DNA from: an uncultured Treponema sp.
GTDB lineage: Bacteria; Spirochaetota; Spirochaetia; Treponematales; Treponemataceae
Length of the DNA stretch: 64,000 nt
NCBI GenBank assembly: GCA_949300145.1
Contig: CASGDA010000003.1
Location: 124,001 to 188,000 of the forward strand
Reading direction: 5' to 3'
Shown here: positions 1 through 9,045 of the stretch, in pieces
Layout: the number at the start of each line of letters is the position of its first letter
How positions within the stretch are numbered: position 1 is the stretch's first letter
Translations under genes and position numbers: made by a program
The notes under the pieces: model-generated
Seen by the model: only the letters and a program-made list of their open reading frames with translations
Databases searched by the model: none
Told to the model about the DNA's origin: nothing

Positions 1-1
1 T

Positions 2-3000
2 TTTCTTGGTATAAAGAACCTTGAGAAAGTGCGGTATTTGAACCGTTATGATGCGGAAGGATTGGATGAAGGGCTTTTCCGCCGGGCCTCTGTCCAGGTT
101 TTTTCCGACCCGCATACTGATATTGTTTATTTTGAAAATATTGAACTCCAGCCTGACGAAAGGGTTCTGTCCGTGGAGTATCTTCCGGGGCAGTATGACC
201 AGCGCGCGGATTCCGCCGCACAGTGCATTGTCCTTCTGGGCGGTTCCGAGAATGCGGTTATCCGTACCGCCAGAGTGTATGTATTTAAAGGCGCCCTTTC
301 AGATTCGGATATGGATAAAATCCGCTCTTATTTAATAAATCCGGTTGATTCACGTCTTGCGGCGGAGGAAAAGCCTCTTTCTCTGACGGTGAATCCGCAG
401 GATCCTCCTGATATCCCCGTTCTGGATGGTTTTACGGACTATAATGAAAGACAGCTTGAAGCCTTTCTGAAAGAAAAATCCCTTGCAATGGACAGTGCGG
501 ATATAAAATTCCTCCGGGACTATTTCAGGAAAGAGGGCAGGAATCCCACGGAAACCGAGCTGAGGGTTCTGGATACCTATTGGTCGGATCACTGCCGGCA
601 CACTACTTTCAGTACTTTTCTGAAAAATATCACGGTTCAGGACGGTCCGTACAAGGAAACTTTTGAGGAAGCCCTCCGCCTCTATTCGGGTATCCGCGCG
701 GAAGTTTATTCCGGCAGGGAAAAACCGGTCACTCTTATGGACATGGCTGTTATCGGTGCCAGAATCCTTAAAAAACGCGGGTTTTTGAGCGACATCGAGG
801 AATCCGCGGAAATCAATGCATGTTCCATCTTCATCAATGTTTCCATTCTGGATGATGAAGGCCGTAAAACCGGCGAGGAACCCTGGCTCCTTATGTTTAA
901 GAATGAAACCCATAACCATCCAACGGAAATAGAGCCGTTCGGCGGTGCCGCCACATGTATCGGCGGTGCAATCCGGGACCCGCTGTCCGGAAGGGCATGG
1001 GTTTATCAGGCAATGCGCGTGACCGGCGCCGGAGATCCTGCAGCTCCGGTTGAGGCGACTGTGGCTGGAAAGCTTCCTCAGATAAAACTCACACGGGAAG
1101 CCGCCGCCGGTTTCAGTTCATACGGGAATCAGATAGGCTTGACGACAGGTCAGGTGGTTGAATATTACCATCCCGGATTTACCGCCAAAAGGATGGAGCT
1201 GGGGGCTGTCATAGCGGCGGCCCCTGTTTCCGCTGTGAAACGTGAAGAGCCTGAACCGGGTGATGTGGTCATCCTGGTAGGCGGCGGAACCGGCCGGGAC
1301 GGAATAGGCGGCGCCACAGGGTCTTCAAAAGCTCACACGGAAAAATCGGTGACAACCGCCGGTGCGGAGGTCCAGAAAGGAAACGCCGTTGAGGAGCGGA
1401 AACTGCAGCGCCTTTTCCGCAACAGAACCGCGGCGGGGATGATCCGCAGGTGCAATGATTTCGGCGCCGGCGGTGTCGCCGTTGCGGTCGGGGAGCTTAC
1501 TCCCGGACTGGATATAGATCTGGATGCCGTCCCGAAAAAATATGCGGGGCTTAACGGAACGGAACTCGCCGTTTCGGAGTCACAGGAAAGGATGGCTGTT
1601 GTTGTCCGCGCATCGGATTGCGATGCTTTTTTGGCGGCTGTGGCGGAGGAGAACCTTGGAGGCGCTGTTATCGCCCGGGTGACGGATACAAACAGGCTTG
1701 TCATGAGGTGGCGCGGAAAAACCATCGTGGATCTTGACAGGGCGTTTTTGGATACCGCCGGAGCGGACAGGGAAGCTGAAGCTGTCATCGGGCAGCCGGC
1801 CGGTTCCTGGAAGTATACCGGCTGTCCTTCTTCCTCTGACGGAATGAAAGAGGATGGCGGGGAAAGCCTGAAAGACAGGTGGCTTTCTGTTTTGGGGGAT
1901 TTTTCGGTTGCGGGGCAGAGAGGACTTTCGGAATGCTTTGACGGTTCAATAGGCTCCGCCTCCGTTTTGTTTCCTATGGGCGGAAAATGGCAGTCTACTC
2001 CGGAAGTTGGTATGGCCGCGCGTATCCCGGTGGATCCCGGCAAAGAAACTTCCACTGTTTCACTGATGACACATGGTTATGATCCCTCCGCCGCCGAGTG
2101 GAGTCCTTTCCACGGCGCGCAGTTTGCGGTTTTGGATTCCCTGGCGAAAATACTTGCGCTTGGCGGAGACCCCCGTTCCGCCCGCCTGACCTTTCAGGAA
2201 TATTTTGAGCGCATGGTGTCTCCCGTTTCCTGGGGAAAACCTGCGGCGGCTTTACTGGGCGCCCTTCAAGCCCAGATTTCCGCCGGAGTCCCCTCAATCG
2301 GAGGAAAGGACAGTATGTCCGGCTCTTTTGAGCACATGAATGTCCCTCCGACCCTTGTTTCTTTTGCCGTTGCTGTTTGCAATGAAAATGAAGTGCGTTC
2401 CGGGGCTTTCAAAGCTTCCGGAAATAAAATCCTGTTTGTTTATACCCCGTGGAAGAAGGACGCCGTTCCTGATTGGGATGCCTTTAAAAAGAACGCGGAC
2501 TTTGTAAGGAAGCTTTCCGCCGGAACCGGAGATGGATCCGCTTCCCCTGTGCTTTCAGCCTATACTGTGGGGGCGGGGGGAATCGCCGCCGCTGTATCAA
2601 AGGCATGTTTCGGCAACAGAATAGGGGCAAACCTTGATGCGGCTGCGGTTCAGGCGGTGGAGCTTCCTGAAATTTTCAATTCCGGAACGGAGGCGGGAAA
2701 CCGGCTCGATATTTCCCTGTTCGCGCCGCTTTACGGTTCTCTTATTCTGGAAGTTGACGGGAATTACGCTTCCTCCGCCGGAACAGAAATTGCCGCGGAC
2801 GGTCATGTGTATGTTATAGGCGAAACTTCGTCTGTGCCAGTCATTACAGCCGGTTCATGCACCGTTCCTCTGGATGAAGCCCAGCGGAACTGGGAGAAGC
2901 CTTTGGCGAAGGTTTTCCCGCCGGTTTCCGGTATGATACCGCCCATGTCCATTCCGGGCTGGGCTTCCGGTGTTTTCAGCAGGAAAGAAAAAGAAAAAAG

Positions 3001-3898
3001 CGGTCCTCTGGAAGGTATGCGCTGTAAAGACAGGAAGTTTTCATCAGGTACGGTAAAACCCCTTGCCGTCCTTCCCGTATTTCCCGGTACAAACTGTGAG
3101 TACGATATGGCAAGGGCTTTCAGGTTGTCCGGGGCGGATACGCGGTTTGTTGTTATCAGAAACCGGAGCAAACATGAACTTGAAAAATCCCTGGAAGAGC
3201 TTTGCAGGTGGATAAACCGGGCTGAAATCCTGGCATTTTCCGGCGGCTTCTCCGCAGGCGATGAACCGGACGGCTCCGCTAAATTCATCGCAAGCGTTAT
3301 ACGGGAACAGAGGGTGGCCGCCTGCATAATGGGTTTGGTTGAAGAAAGGGAAGGGCTCATCCTCGGTATTTGCAACGGCTTCCAGGCGTTGATAAAAACC
3401 GGTCTCGTCCCCTTCGGGAAAATAACTGCGCCGTCCGGAGAAGATGATTCCCCGACATTGACATTCAACACCGTGGGAAGGCATGTCTCACGTTTTGTGC
3501 GGACAAAAATTGTATCGGATTTAAGCCCCTGGGCCTGTTGCGGCGGAGAGTCCGGTTCAAACCTCTCTCCTGGAAGCATCCACGAAATTCCTGTTTCTCA
3601 CGGGGAAGGCCGCCTCATTATTTCCGGGGAATGCGCCCGCCGCCTTTTCAGCGGGGGACAGATTTTCACCCAATACGTGGATTCCTCCGGTTTCCCCGTA
3701 ATGACTGAACCGGACAATCCGAACGGTTCGTTCTATGCAATCGAGGGTATGACGGATCCTTCCGGCAGAATTCTTGGTAAAATGGCGCATTCAGAGAGGG
3801 CTGTTGACGTGAAGGCTTTCAGTCATTCCCTTTTCAAGAATATACCCGGGGATACATGTCAGAATATCTTTGCCGCCGGAGTCAGATTTTTTAAATGA
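2..3898 (+). CDS. purL: Phosphoribosylformylglycinamidine synthase, single-chain form (5' truncated by window)
   Basis: It catalyses the ATP- and glutamine-dependent conversion of FGAR to FGAM, step 4 of purine synthesis, in the cytoplasm. The reading frame is open to the first base of the window. The residues before the GTG at 29 (LGIKNLEKV) still match the family, so the true start lies upstream and roughly 20-30 residues are missing. About 1,290 residues make this the fused type with synthetase and glutaminase in one chain. The linker region has YWSDHCRHTTF and the synthetase has FKNETHNHPTEIEPFGG. The C-terminal class I glutaminase carries PVFPGTNCEYD, the nucleophile Cys in GICNGFQAL, and MAHSERA with the catalytic His. 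It ends 81 bases before the next gene; purH lies one gene further on the same strand. Confidence 0.97.
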   Translation, partial: FLGIKNLEKVRYLNRYDAEGLDEGLFRRASVQVFSDPHTDIVYFENIELQPDERVLSVEYLPGQYDQRADSAAQCIVLLGGSENAVIRTARVYVFKGALSDSDMDKIRSYLINPVDSRLAAEEKPLSLTVNPQDPPDIPVLDGFTDYNERQLEAFLKEKSLAMDSADIKFLRDYFRKEGRNPTETELRVLDTYWSDHCRHTTFSTFLKNITVQDGPYKETFEEALRLYSGIRAEVYSGREKPVTLMDMAVIGARILKKRGFLSDIEESAEINACSIFINVSILDDEGRKTGEEPWLLMFKNETHNHPTEIEPFGGAATCIGGAIRDPLSGRAWVYQAMRVTGAGDPAAPVEATVAGKLPQIKLTREAAAGFSSYGNQIGLTTGQVVEYYHPGFTAKRMELGAVIAAAPVSAVKREEPEPGDVVILVGGGTGRDGIGGATGSSKAHTEKSVTTAGAEVQKGNAVEERKLQRLFRNRTAAGMIRRCNDFGAGGVAVAVGELTPGLDIDLDAVPKKYAGLNGTELAVSESQERMAVVVRASDCDAFLAAVAEENLGGAVIARVTDTNRLVMRWRGKTIVDLDRAFLDTAGADREAEAVIGQPAGSWKYTGCPSSSDGMKEDGGESLKDRWLSVLGDFSVAGQRGLSECFDGSIGSASVLFPMGGKWQSTPEVGMAARIPVDPGKETSTVSLMTHGYDPSAAEWSPFHGAQFAVLDSLAKILALGGDPRSARLTFQEYFERMVSPVSWGKPAAALLGALQAQISAGVPSIGGKDSMSGSFEHMNVPPTLVSFAVAVCNENEVRSGAFKASGNKILFVYTPWKKDAVPDWDAFKKNADFVRKLSAGTGDGSASPVLSAYTVGAGGIAAAVSKACFGNRIGANLDAAAVQAVELPEIFNSGTEAGNRLDISLFAPLYGSLILEVDGNYASSAGTEIAADGHVYVIGETSSVPVITAGSCTVPLDEAQRNWEKPLAKVFPPVSGMIPPMSIPGWASGVFSRKEKEKSGPLEGMRCKDRKFSSGTVKPLAVLPVFPGTNCEYDMARAFRLSGADTRFVVIRNRSKHELEKSLEELCRWINRAEILAFSGGFSAGDEPDGSAKFIASVIREQRVAACIMGLVEEREGLILGICNGFQALIKTGLVPFGKITAPSGEDDSPTLTFNTVGRHVSRFVRTKIVSDLSPWACCGGESGSNLSPGSIHEIPVSHGEGRLIISGECARRLFSGGQIFTQYVDSSGFPVMTEPDNPNGSFYAIEGMTDPSGRILGKMAHSERAVDVKAFSHSLFKNIPGDTCQNIFAAGVRFFK

Positions 3899-3979
3899 AA
3901 TGATAATGAATGTTTGTTTTCCGGCATAAAAAATATACACTATATTCATGTGGGATTATAAAAGTTTTGAAGGAGTTGA

Positions 3980-5041
3980 ATGCGTATGGGTGAAACAGAA
4001 AACGAATCCCTGGAGGGCCCTGAAACCGGCGGGCGGAATGAAGCTGATAATATTCCCGCCGCCGTTCAGGTAAAAGATAATGGAAAAATATTGAAAATCT
4101 TTTGCGCAGTTCTTGCCGCCGTTCTGGTTACCGGCGCCGGATTGTATTTTTATTTCGCCGCCGCCGCTTCCAAATACAGTTGGCTTACTTCATATATCGA
4201 TGCGAGGGATACCGCAAAGAGCACGGGGAAAGACGTGCTGTTTTGCTTTACAGGTTCGGATTGGGATGAATCCAGCCGCAGGCTGCTTGATATTGTCCGG
4301 CGGAATTCTTTCATGAAAAAAGCGGGCGAAAAATACATCCTCTGTAATTTTGATATCGTTCAGAACACGGAGCTGATGGCTCCAGAGGATTTGGAAACCA
4401 ATTTTAAATTGGCTTCCCGGTATGGAGTTACCGATTTCCCCTGTTTTGTGCTTCTTACCTCTGAAGGTGATGTATACGGTGGAGGGGTATATCAATTTCA
4501 GGATGAGAATGCCAGCGGGAAAGCCGTTCTGGATTTCCTCTCTTCGTTTGAAGAGAATAGAACCAGAATAGTGGCTTTAAAGGATGCGGTCAAAAATGCG
4601 GAGGGTGTCGAAAAGGCCAGGCGCATAGATGAATTCCTTTCCGCTGTCGGTCCCTCCCAGGCCGGAGAATATGAGGAGATGATAAGGGCGGTTCCCGATT
4701 TGGATAAGGACAATGAAGCGGGACTGCGTGGAAAGTATCTTCTGAATAAAACCTGGATGGATGCTTCAGCTTTGTCCCGGCAGGGGCTTTTGAATGAGGC
4801 GGCGGATTGTTTCTATGGTATTCTGGATGATAAATCCATGACTCCTGCTTTGAGGCAGAATGCTTTGTATTTTGCGGCCGGATTTTATGCGATGGACAGG
4901 ACGTCTTCCGCGGATAAAATTATTTCAGTGTTGGAGGATGCTGTCGCTGCTGACCCTTCCAATGCCAATGTGGTTCATATCAGGGAAGTGATGGAAAGCA
5001 TCAGGAATCAATCCCGGATGAGCGAAGGGGAACAAGAATAA
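3980..5041 (+). CDS. Membrane-anchored thioredoxin-fold protein lacking the CxxC active site
   Basis: This 353-residue protein has a charged N-terminal tail of about 36 residues, one membrane segment at about 38-60, and then a thioredoxin-like domain at about 65-190 that should face the periplasm. The stretch LFCFTGSDWDESSRR aligns with the TGSDWCxxC signature of thioredoxin_7-type proteins, but both cysteines are replaced (Asp96 and Ser99), so redox activity is unlikely. The thioredoxin-fold cis-Pro region (VTDFPCFVLL) is kept. Residues 200-350 look all-helical and TPR-like, which fits a scaffold or binding role. AGGAG at 3971-3975 suits either ATG 3980 or ATG 3986. It sits between purL and purH without obvious functional connection. 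The function is not known. Confidence 0.7.
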   Translation: MRMGETENESLEGPETGGRNEADNIPAAVQVKDNGKILKIFCAVLAAVLVTGAGLYFYFAAAASKYSWLTSYIDARDTAKSTGKDVLFCFTGSDWDESSRRLLDIVRRNSFMKKAGEKYILCNFDIVQNTELMAPEDLETNFKLASRYGVTDFPCFVLLTSEGDVYGGGVYQFQDENASGKAVLDFLSSFEENRTRIVALKDAVKNAEGVEKARRIDEFLSAVGPSQAGEYEEMIRAVPDLDKDNEAGLRGKYLLNKTWMDASALSRQGLLNEAADCFYGILDDKSMTPALRQNALYFAAGFYAMDRTSSADKIISVLEDAVAADPSNANVVHIREVMESIRNQSRMSEGEQE

Positions 5042-5112
5042 GTGAATCTGTCTGACGGTTTGATGCGTTTGCAATATTCATGAAAAATAAAAATAGATAA
5101 GGAGAATATTTT

Positions 5113-6795
5113 ATGGGTGCGAAAAGGGCTCTTATAAGCGTTTTTTATAAAGACGGGATTCTGGATTTAGCACGCTATTTGTCCGGCAACGGATGGGAAA
5201 TATTGTCAACAGGCGGTACGCAGAAATATTTACTGGAGAACGGGGTTCCCGTCACCGATGTGTCCTCTGTAACGGGATTTCCGGAATGTCTGGACGGACG
5301 TGTAAAAACCCTTCATCCCCGTATTCACGCCGGTATTCTTGCAGTGAGGGAAAATGCCGGACATATGGATACCCTTAAAGAAATGGATATTACTCCCATT
5401 GATTTGGTATGCGTGAATCTTTATCCGTTTTTTGAAAAGGTTCAGGCGGGTCTTTCTTTTGATGAGACTGTCGAGTTCATAGACATCGGAGGGCCTTCGA
5501 TGCTCCGCGCCGCCGCAAAGAACCGGCAGGATGTTCTGCCTCTTACGGATCCCGCTGATTATCCGGAAGTGATTTCCGCGCTTACCGATGCCGGGCAGCG
5601 GATTGAAAATATTCCGGATGATTTTAAACGCCGTCTCGCCGGGAAGGTTTTCAATTTGACTTCGGCATATGATGCGGCTGTTTCAAGGTTCATGCTGGAA
5701 GATGATATGCCGGAATATTTTACAGTACCGCTTAAAAAAAGCCAGTCGCTGCGCTACGGCGAAAACAGCCATCAATCCGCGGCCCTTTATCTTACAGCTG
5801 ACCGGAAAGGGGCTTTCGGCGGAATGAGCCAGATTCAGGGCAAGGAACTTTCCTACAATAATATCAGGGATTTGGATGTGGCATGGAAGGCTGTGTGTGC
5901 TTTCACAAAGAATTTGAAAAACAATCTGGAGATTCAGGGAACGGACTTTTCTTCATATTCCGGAATTATCGCGGGAAAGGACCTGGCCGGGAATCCGGCT
6001 TCCCCGAAAGGAGAGCCTGTGTCCGTCCGGTTTGAGGCCCGGAATGAGAAAGTTTTTACCGTAGCCTTGAAGCATAATACACCCTGCGGGGCGGCTCTCG
6101 GGGATTCGCCTCTGGATTCCTATACCAAAACGTACAACTGTGACCCTGTATCAATATTCGGCGGTATAATCGGATGCAGCGCTGAAATCGATAAAGCCGC
6201 CGCTGAGGAAATGGTTAAATGTTTTCTGGAAGTGATTGTGGCCCCGTCATTTTCACAGGAAGCCCTGGAGGTTTTCGCCGGAAAGAAAAACCTCCGGCTC
6301 ATACAGGCGGAAATTCCCGCTGAAGACAAACTTGACTTTATGAGTGTTGACGGCGGGGTTCTTGTGCAGGACAGGGATACAGACTTGTTCCAGCGCTGGG
6401 ATATAGTGACGAAAGCGAAACCCTCCCGTTCCCAGATTGAGGAAATGGCGTTTGGAATGACTGTCGCCATGTTCGCAAAATCCAATGCGGTTCTCGTTGT
6501 AAAAGACGGCGCCGCGATTGGAATAGGCTGCGGACAGACAAACCGCATATGGGCCGCGGAACAGGCTTTAAGCAGGGCCAGGGAAAAAACAGACGCGATG
6601 GGAGTTTCCTGCGCCGAAGTTCTGGTAAGCGACGCCTTTTTCCCGTTTTCGGACTGTGTGGAAAAGGCGGCTGAATACGGTATAAAAGCCATCGTACAGC
6701 CCGGCGGGTCGATAAGGGATCAGGATTCGATTGACGCCTGCAACAGGCATGGTATAGCCATGGTGTTTACATGGGCCCGCCATTTCAAACATTAA
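5113..6795 (+). CDS. purH: Bifunctional AICAR formyltransferase / IMP cyclohydrolase
   Basis: It performs the last two steps of IMP synthesis in the cytoplasm: formyl transfer from 10-formyl-THF to AICAR, then ring closure. The N-terminal MGS-like cyclohydrolase domain shows LISTGGTQKYL, VTGFPECLDGRVKTLHP and NLYPF. The C-terminal transformylase domain has LRYGENSHQSA, KHNTPCGAA, SIFGGIIG and the closing PGGSIRDQDSID / GIAMVFTWARHFKH. At 560 residues it is some 30-40 longer than the usual 510-530. The extra length lies before KHNTPCG (about residues 265-315), where the protein carries a polar insertion. The start is ATG 5113 with AAGGAG 12 bases upstream. mraY follows after 10 bases, so the two may be co-transcribed. 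Confidence 0.97.
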   Translation: MGAKRALISVFYKDGILDLARYLSGNGWEILSTGGTQKYLLENGVPVTDVSSVTGFPECLDGRVKTLHPRIHAGILAVRENAGHMDTLKEMDITPIDLVCVNLYPFFEKVQAGLSFDETVEFIDIGGPSMLRAAAKNRQDVLPLTDPADYPEVISALTDAGQRIENIPDDFKRRLAGKVFNLTSAYDAAVSRFMLEDDMPEYFTVPLKKSQSLRYGENSHQSAALYLTADRKGAFGGMSQIQGKELSYNNIRDLDVAWKAVCAFTKNLKNNLEIQGTDFSSYSGIIAGKDLAGNPASPKGEPVSVRFEARNEKVFTVALKHNTPCGAALGDSPLDSYTKTYNCDPVSIFGGIIGCSAEIDKAAAEEMVKCFLEVIVAPSFSQEALEVFAGKKNLRLIQAEIPAEDKLDFMSVDGGVLVQDRDTDLFQRWDIVTKAKPSRSQIEEMAFGMTVAMFAKSNAVLVVKDGAAIGIGCGQTNRIWAAEQALSRAREKTDAMGVSCAEVLVSDAFFPFSDCVEKAAEYGIKAIVQPGGSIRDQDSIDACNRHGIAMVFTWARHFKH

Positions 6796-6805
6796 GGCGG
6801 ATGCA

Positions 6806-7864
6806 ATGCTGTATTATTTGACGTCATATTTTCAGCAGTGGTTCAGTCCATTCCGGTTGTTCCGCTCTTATGCTGTTTTAATAGCCATTGCCCTTTACGC
6901 CGGTTTCTTTTTGACTGTTTTTATTTTGCCGGGGACTTTCAAGTTTCTGCCTAAAGACAGGGGAAGGGAATTCACTCCGGGTGCAGGCGATGCGAAAGGC
7001 AAGCCTACAGGCGCGGGGGTCGTCTTTATTTCCATTTTTCTTCTGGTATCTTTTTTGCTGATTCCGCTTTCAGCGACACAGATTTGCATTATTATTTTTA
7101 CGTGGCTTGTTATGCTTACAGGTTTTTTGGATGACCGGTCTGTGACTTCCTGGGGGGAATACCTTAAAGGTTCGCTGGATTTAATAATTTCCCTGTCCGC
7201 TTCTTTTATACTCTTTTATTTGTTTTACGATGGTTCGGTGGATTTCTGGCTTCCGTTTGTAACCAAGTCTGTTCATGTTCATCCGGCGGTTTTCATTTTA
7301 ACATCAACTTTAATTTTATGGATTTCCATAAATACAACCAACTGTACGGATGGTGTTGACGGACTTTCCGGTACATTGACCCTGCTCGCTTTGCTTTCCA
7401 TGGGTTTGATTTTTTATTTCATTCTCGGTCATGTGGATGTCGCAAAATATCTTTTGGTTCCGCATCTTGCGAGCGGTGCCCAATGGGCTGTTTTGATTTT
7501 TACACTGTGCGGAATATTGATGGGTTACCTCTGGTATAACGCTTTTCCGAGCAAGGTACTCATGGGAGACGCGGGTTCCCGCGCCATCGGTTTTTTTCTG
7601 GGCGTCTGCATAATGGTTTCCGGCAATCCTTTTCTAATCGTGATGACAAGCAGTGTGATGCTTGTGAACGGCGGAACCGGACTTCTGAAAGTGGCGTTGC
7701 TGAGATTCTTTAAAATCAGGATTTTCCATTCGATACGTTTCCCCCTTCATGATCACATGAGGAAGAATTTGAATTGGTCCCCGACCCAGATTCTTTTGAA
7801 ATTCATGATAATACAGATTCTTATAACCATTGCGGTTTTGGGGGTATTCTTCAAAATCCGCTGA
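6806..7864 (+). CDS. mraY: Phospho-N-acetylmuramoyl-pentapeptide transferase (lipid I synthase)
   Basis: It transfers phospho-MurNAc-pentapeptide from UDP to undecaprenyl phosphate in the inner membrane, giving lipid I for peptidoglycan. The protein has 352 residues with about ten membrane segments. Family signatures are GAGVVFISIF after a basic loop, FLDDRS, NTTNCTDGVDGLSG with the catalytic Asp residues, GDAGSRAIGFFLG, and a cytoplasmic loop FPLHDHMRKNLNWS that corresponds to the HHFE loop of MraY. That loop separates it from WecA-type enzymes, although its LHDHMRK wording differs from the classic form. It is not next to other mur or dcw genes but follows purH by 10 bases. A stem-loop just downstream separates it from the convergent lipoprotein genes. 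Confidence 0.93.
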   Translation: MLYYLTSYFQQWFSPFRLFRSYAVLIAIALYAGFFLTVFILPGTFKFLPKDRGREFTPGAGDAKGKPTGAGVVFISIFLLVSFLLIPLSATQICIIIFTWLVMLTGFLDDRSVTSWGEYLKGSLDLIISLSASFILFYLFYDGSVDFWLPFVTKSVHVHPAVFILTSTLILWISINTTNCTDGVDGLSGTLTLLALLSMGLIFYFILGHVDVAKYLLVPHLASGAQWAVLIFTLCGILMGYLWYNAFPSKVLMGDAGSRAIGFFLGVCIMVSGNPFLIVMTSSVMLVNGGTGLLKVALLRFFKIRIFHSIRFPLHDHMRKNLNWSPTQILLKFMIIQILITIAVLGVFFKIR

Positions 7865-7880
7865 CGGGTTTAATTTACAC

Positions 7881-7930
7881 GGCCGGAACGGAAACCGTCG
7901 GAGCAAAAAGCATGGTTCCGTTCCGTGTGT
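7881..7930. terminator. Probable bidirectional terminator between mraY and the LPP20-family gene
   Basis: GGAACGGAAACC at 7885-7896 pairs with GGTTCCGTTCC at 7914-7924 with a single bulged A, closing a 17-base loop between two convergent genes. T-rich sequence (ATTTATTTG) follows on the + side. The stem is clear, but the U-tract is imperfect. Confidence 0.55.
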
Positions 7931-7932
7931 AT

Positions 7933-9024
7933 TTATTTGATAAGCGACTGAAGGTAGCTGTCAAAACTTTTTGCAAAATCGGATTCAATTTTTTTTGCCA
8001 AAGAACGGAGAGCCCTGTTTTCGGCTTCGGGAAGGGAGGCGTGGCCTTCCCTGACCGATGTGCTGTATGGGAGAATCACTGCCCCCGAATCCATATCGAC
8101 AAGGCGTGCATTTAAAACCGCCCTGCTGAATTTATTGGGGTTTGCGGGAAGGATGACTTCGGAGAATGATACGGATGCGTCAAGCATGTATCTGCCGTCC
8201 CGGTTTGTTATCCGGAAATTGGAGCCGGAGAATACGGAGGCGAAAGCGTTCGCAAGTCTGTTTTCATTGTCGTTCTCGACATACACTGAAACAGGAATTG
8301 CAGCCGCGGCGGCAGCCGCCTTAACTGTGTACACGTCGCCCGAGTCTCTGGAAGCGCGCATGGCCGCCGCCGAAGCGGGACTTACAACTGACAGCACGTT
8401 TATAAAATGTTCATTGGCGTCCGCCGTATCGGCGGCCATCCTCAAGCGGCTGTATTCCCGGAAAGTTCCCTTCTCTTCCTCCGGGACATTTATCAATTCC
8501 TTTATCAAATTATCGTTGGAGTTAATCAAATCCGTGTAAAGTATCGCGGCTTTCGGTTTGTCCATAACCGCAATGGCGTATGTGTATTTTCCTGCTGTAT
8601 CTGTCCAGGTTTCCTTGATTTCGGCCCCGATAAGTGTATCCATGGCTACAGCTGTTGTTATGTTTTCGTCTATTGAAAAAGAAGCGGAATTATCCTGAAG
8701 GATTCCGTCTTTCACGCTGTCCTTGTAGCGTGAGCTTACTGTAGTGTCGCTGCTTATTGACTGGCCGAACACGGCGGTCAATGACGTCAGGGCGCTTTTT
8801 TCAGCCGATGTTCTGTCTTCTCCTGAACCCACAGCTGAAACGTAGCGGTTCGACGGATAGGATGCGTCCGGATTTGACAGCCAGATAGGCGGGGTTGAAG
8901 TGTCGGTGACGGCTGTGTCTTTCGGTCCGGACGCGCATCCGGAAATAAAGAGCAGGAGAAGAGCCTGTAAAACAAGCGCGGGCGCACAGGACTTAAATAT
9001 TCTGCAAATTGAAATATCCTTCAT
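7933..9024 (-). CDS. LPP20-family lipoprotein
   Basis: This 363-residue protein starts with a positively charged region and a hydrophobic stretch ending in the lipobox-like LLFISGCAS, so it is probably a lipoprotein. After it come PPIWLSNPDASYPSNRYVSAVGSGEDRTSAEKSAL and similar text, the typical beginning of LPP20 / FlgT-like domains, in which W..P, YxxAVG and an Ala-rich helix with SA.KSAL recur. The second half (about 200-360) resembles further stacked alpha/beta repeats. The start ATG 9024 has GGAG ten bases upstream and lies 21 bases after the COG3014-like gene. The three genes from 11110 down to 7933 form one operon of envelope lipoproteins. The family function is unsettled; association with LpoB suggests a role in envelope or peptidoglycan assembly. 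Confidence 0.75.
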   Translation of the reverse strand: MKDISICRIFKSCAPALVLQALLLLFISGCASGPKDTAVTDTSTPPIWLSNPDASYPSNRYVSAVGSGEDRTSAEKSALTSLTAVFGQSISSDTTVSSRYKDSVKDGILQDNSASFSIDENITTAVAMDTLIGAEIKETWTDTAGKYTYAIAVMDKPKAAILYTDLINSNDNLIKELINVPEEEKGTFREYSRLRMAADTADANEHFINVLSVVSPASAAAMRASRDSGDVYTVKAAAAAAAIPVSVYVENDNENRLANAFASVFSGSNFRITNRDGRYMLDASVSFSEVILPANPNKFSRAVLNARLVDMDSGAVILPYSTSVREGHASLPEAENRALRSLAKKIESDFAKSFDSYLQSLIK

Positions 9025-9045
9025 TTGTAATAACTCCGTTCTGAA

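Noticed and set aside
1333-2055. Long antisense open frames inside purL, purH, aroA, trpB2 and other GC-rich genes
   Set aside because: They follow the codon structure of the real gene on the other strand, have no ribosome sites, and show no known motifs.
3899-3979. TATATT (3950s) as promoter for the thioredoxin-fold protein
   Set aside because: No acceptable -35 at 16-18 bases; the region is simply A/T-rich.
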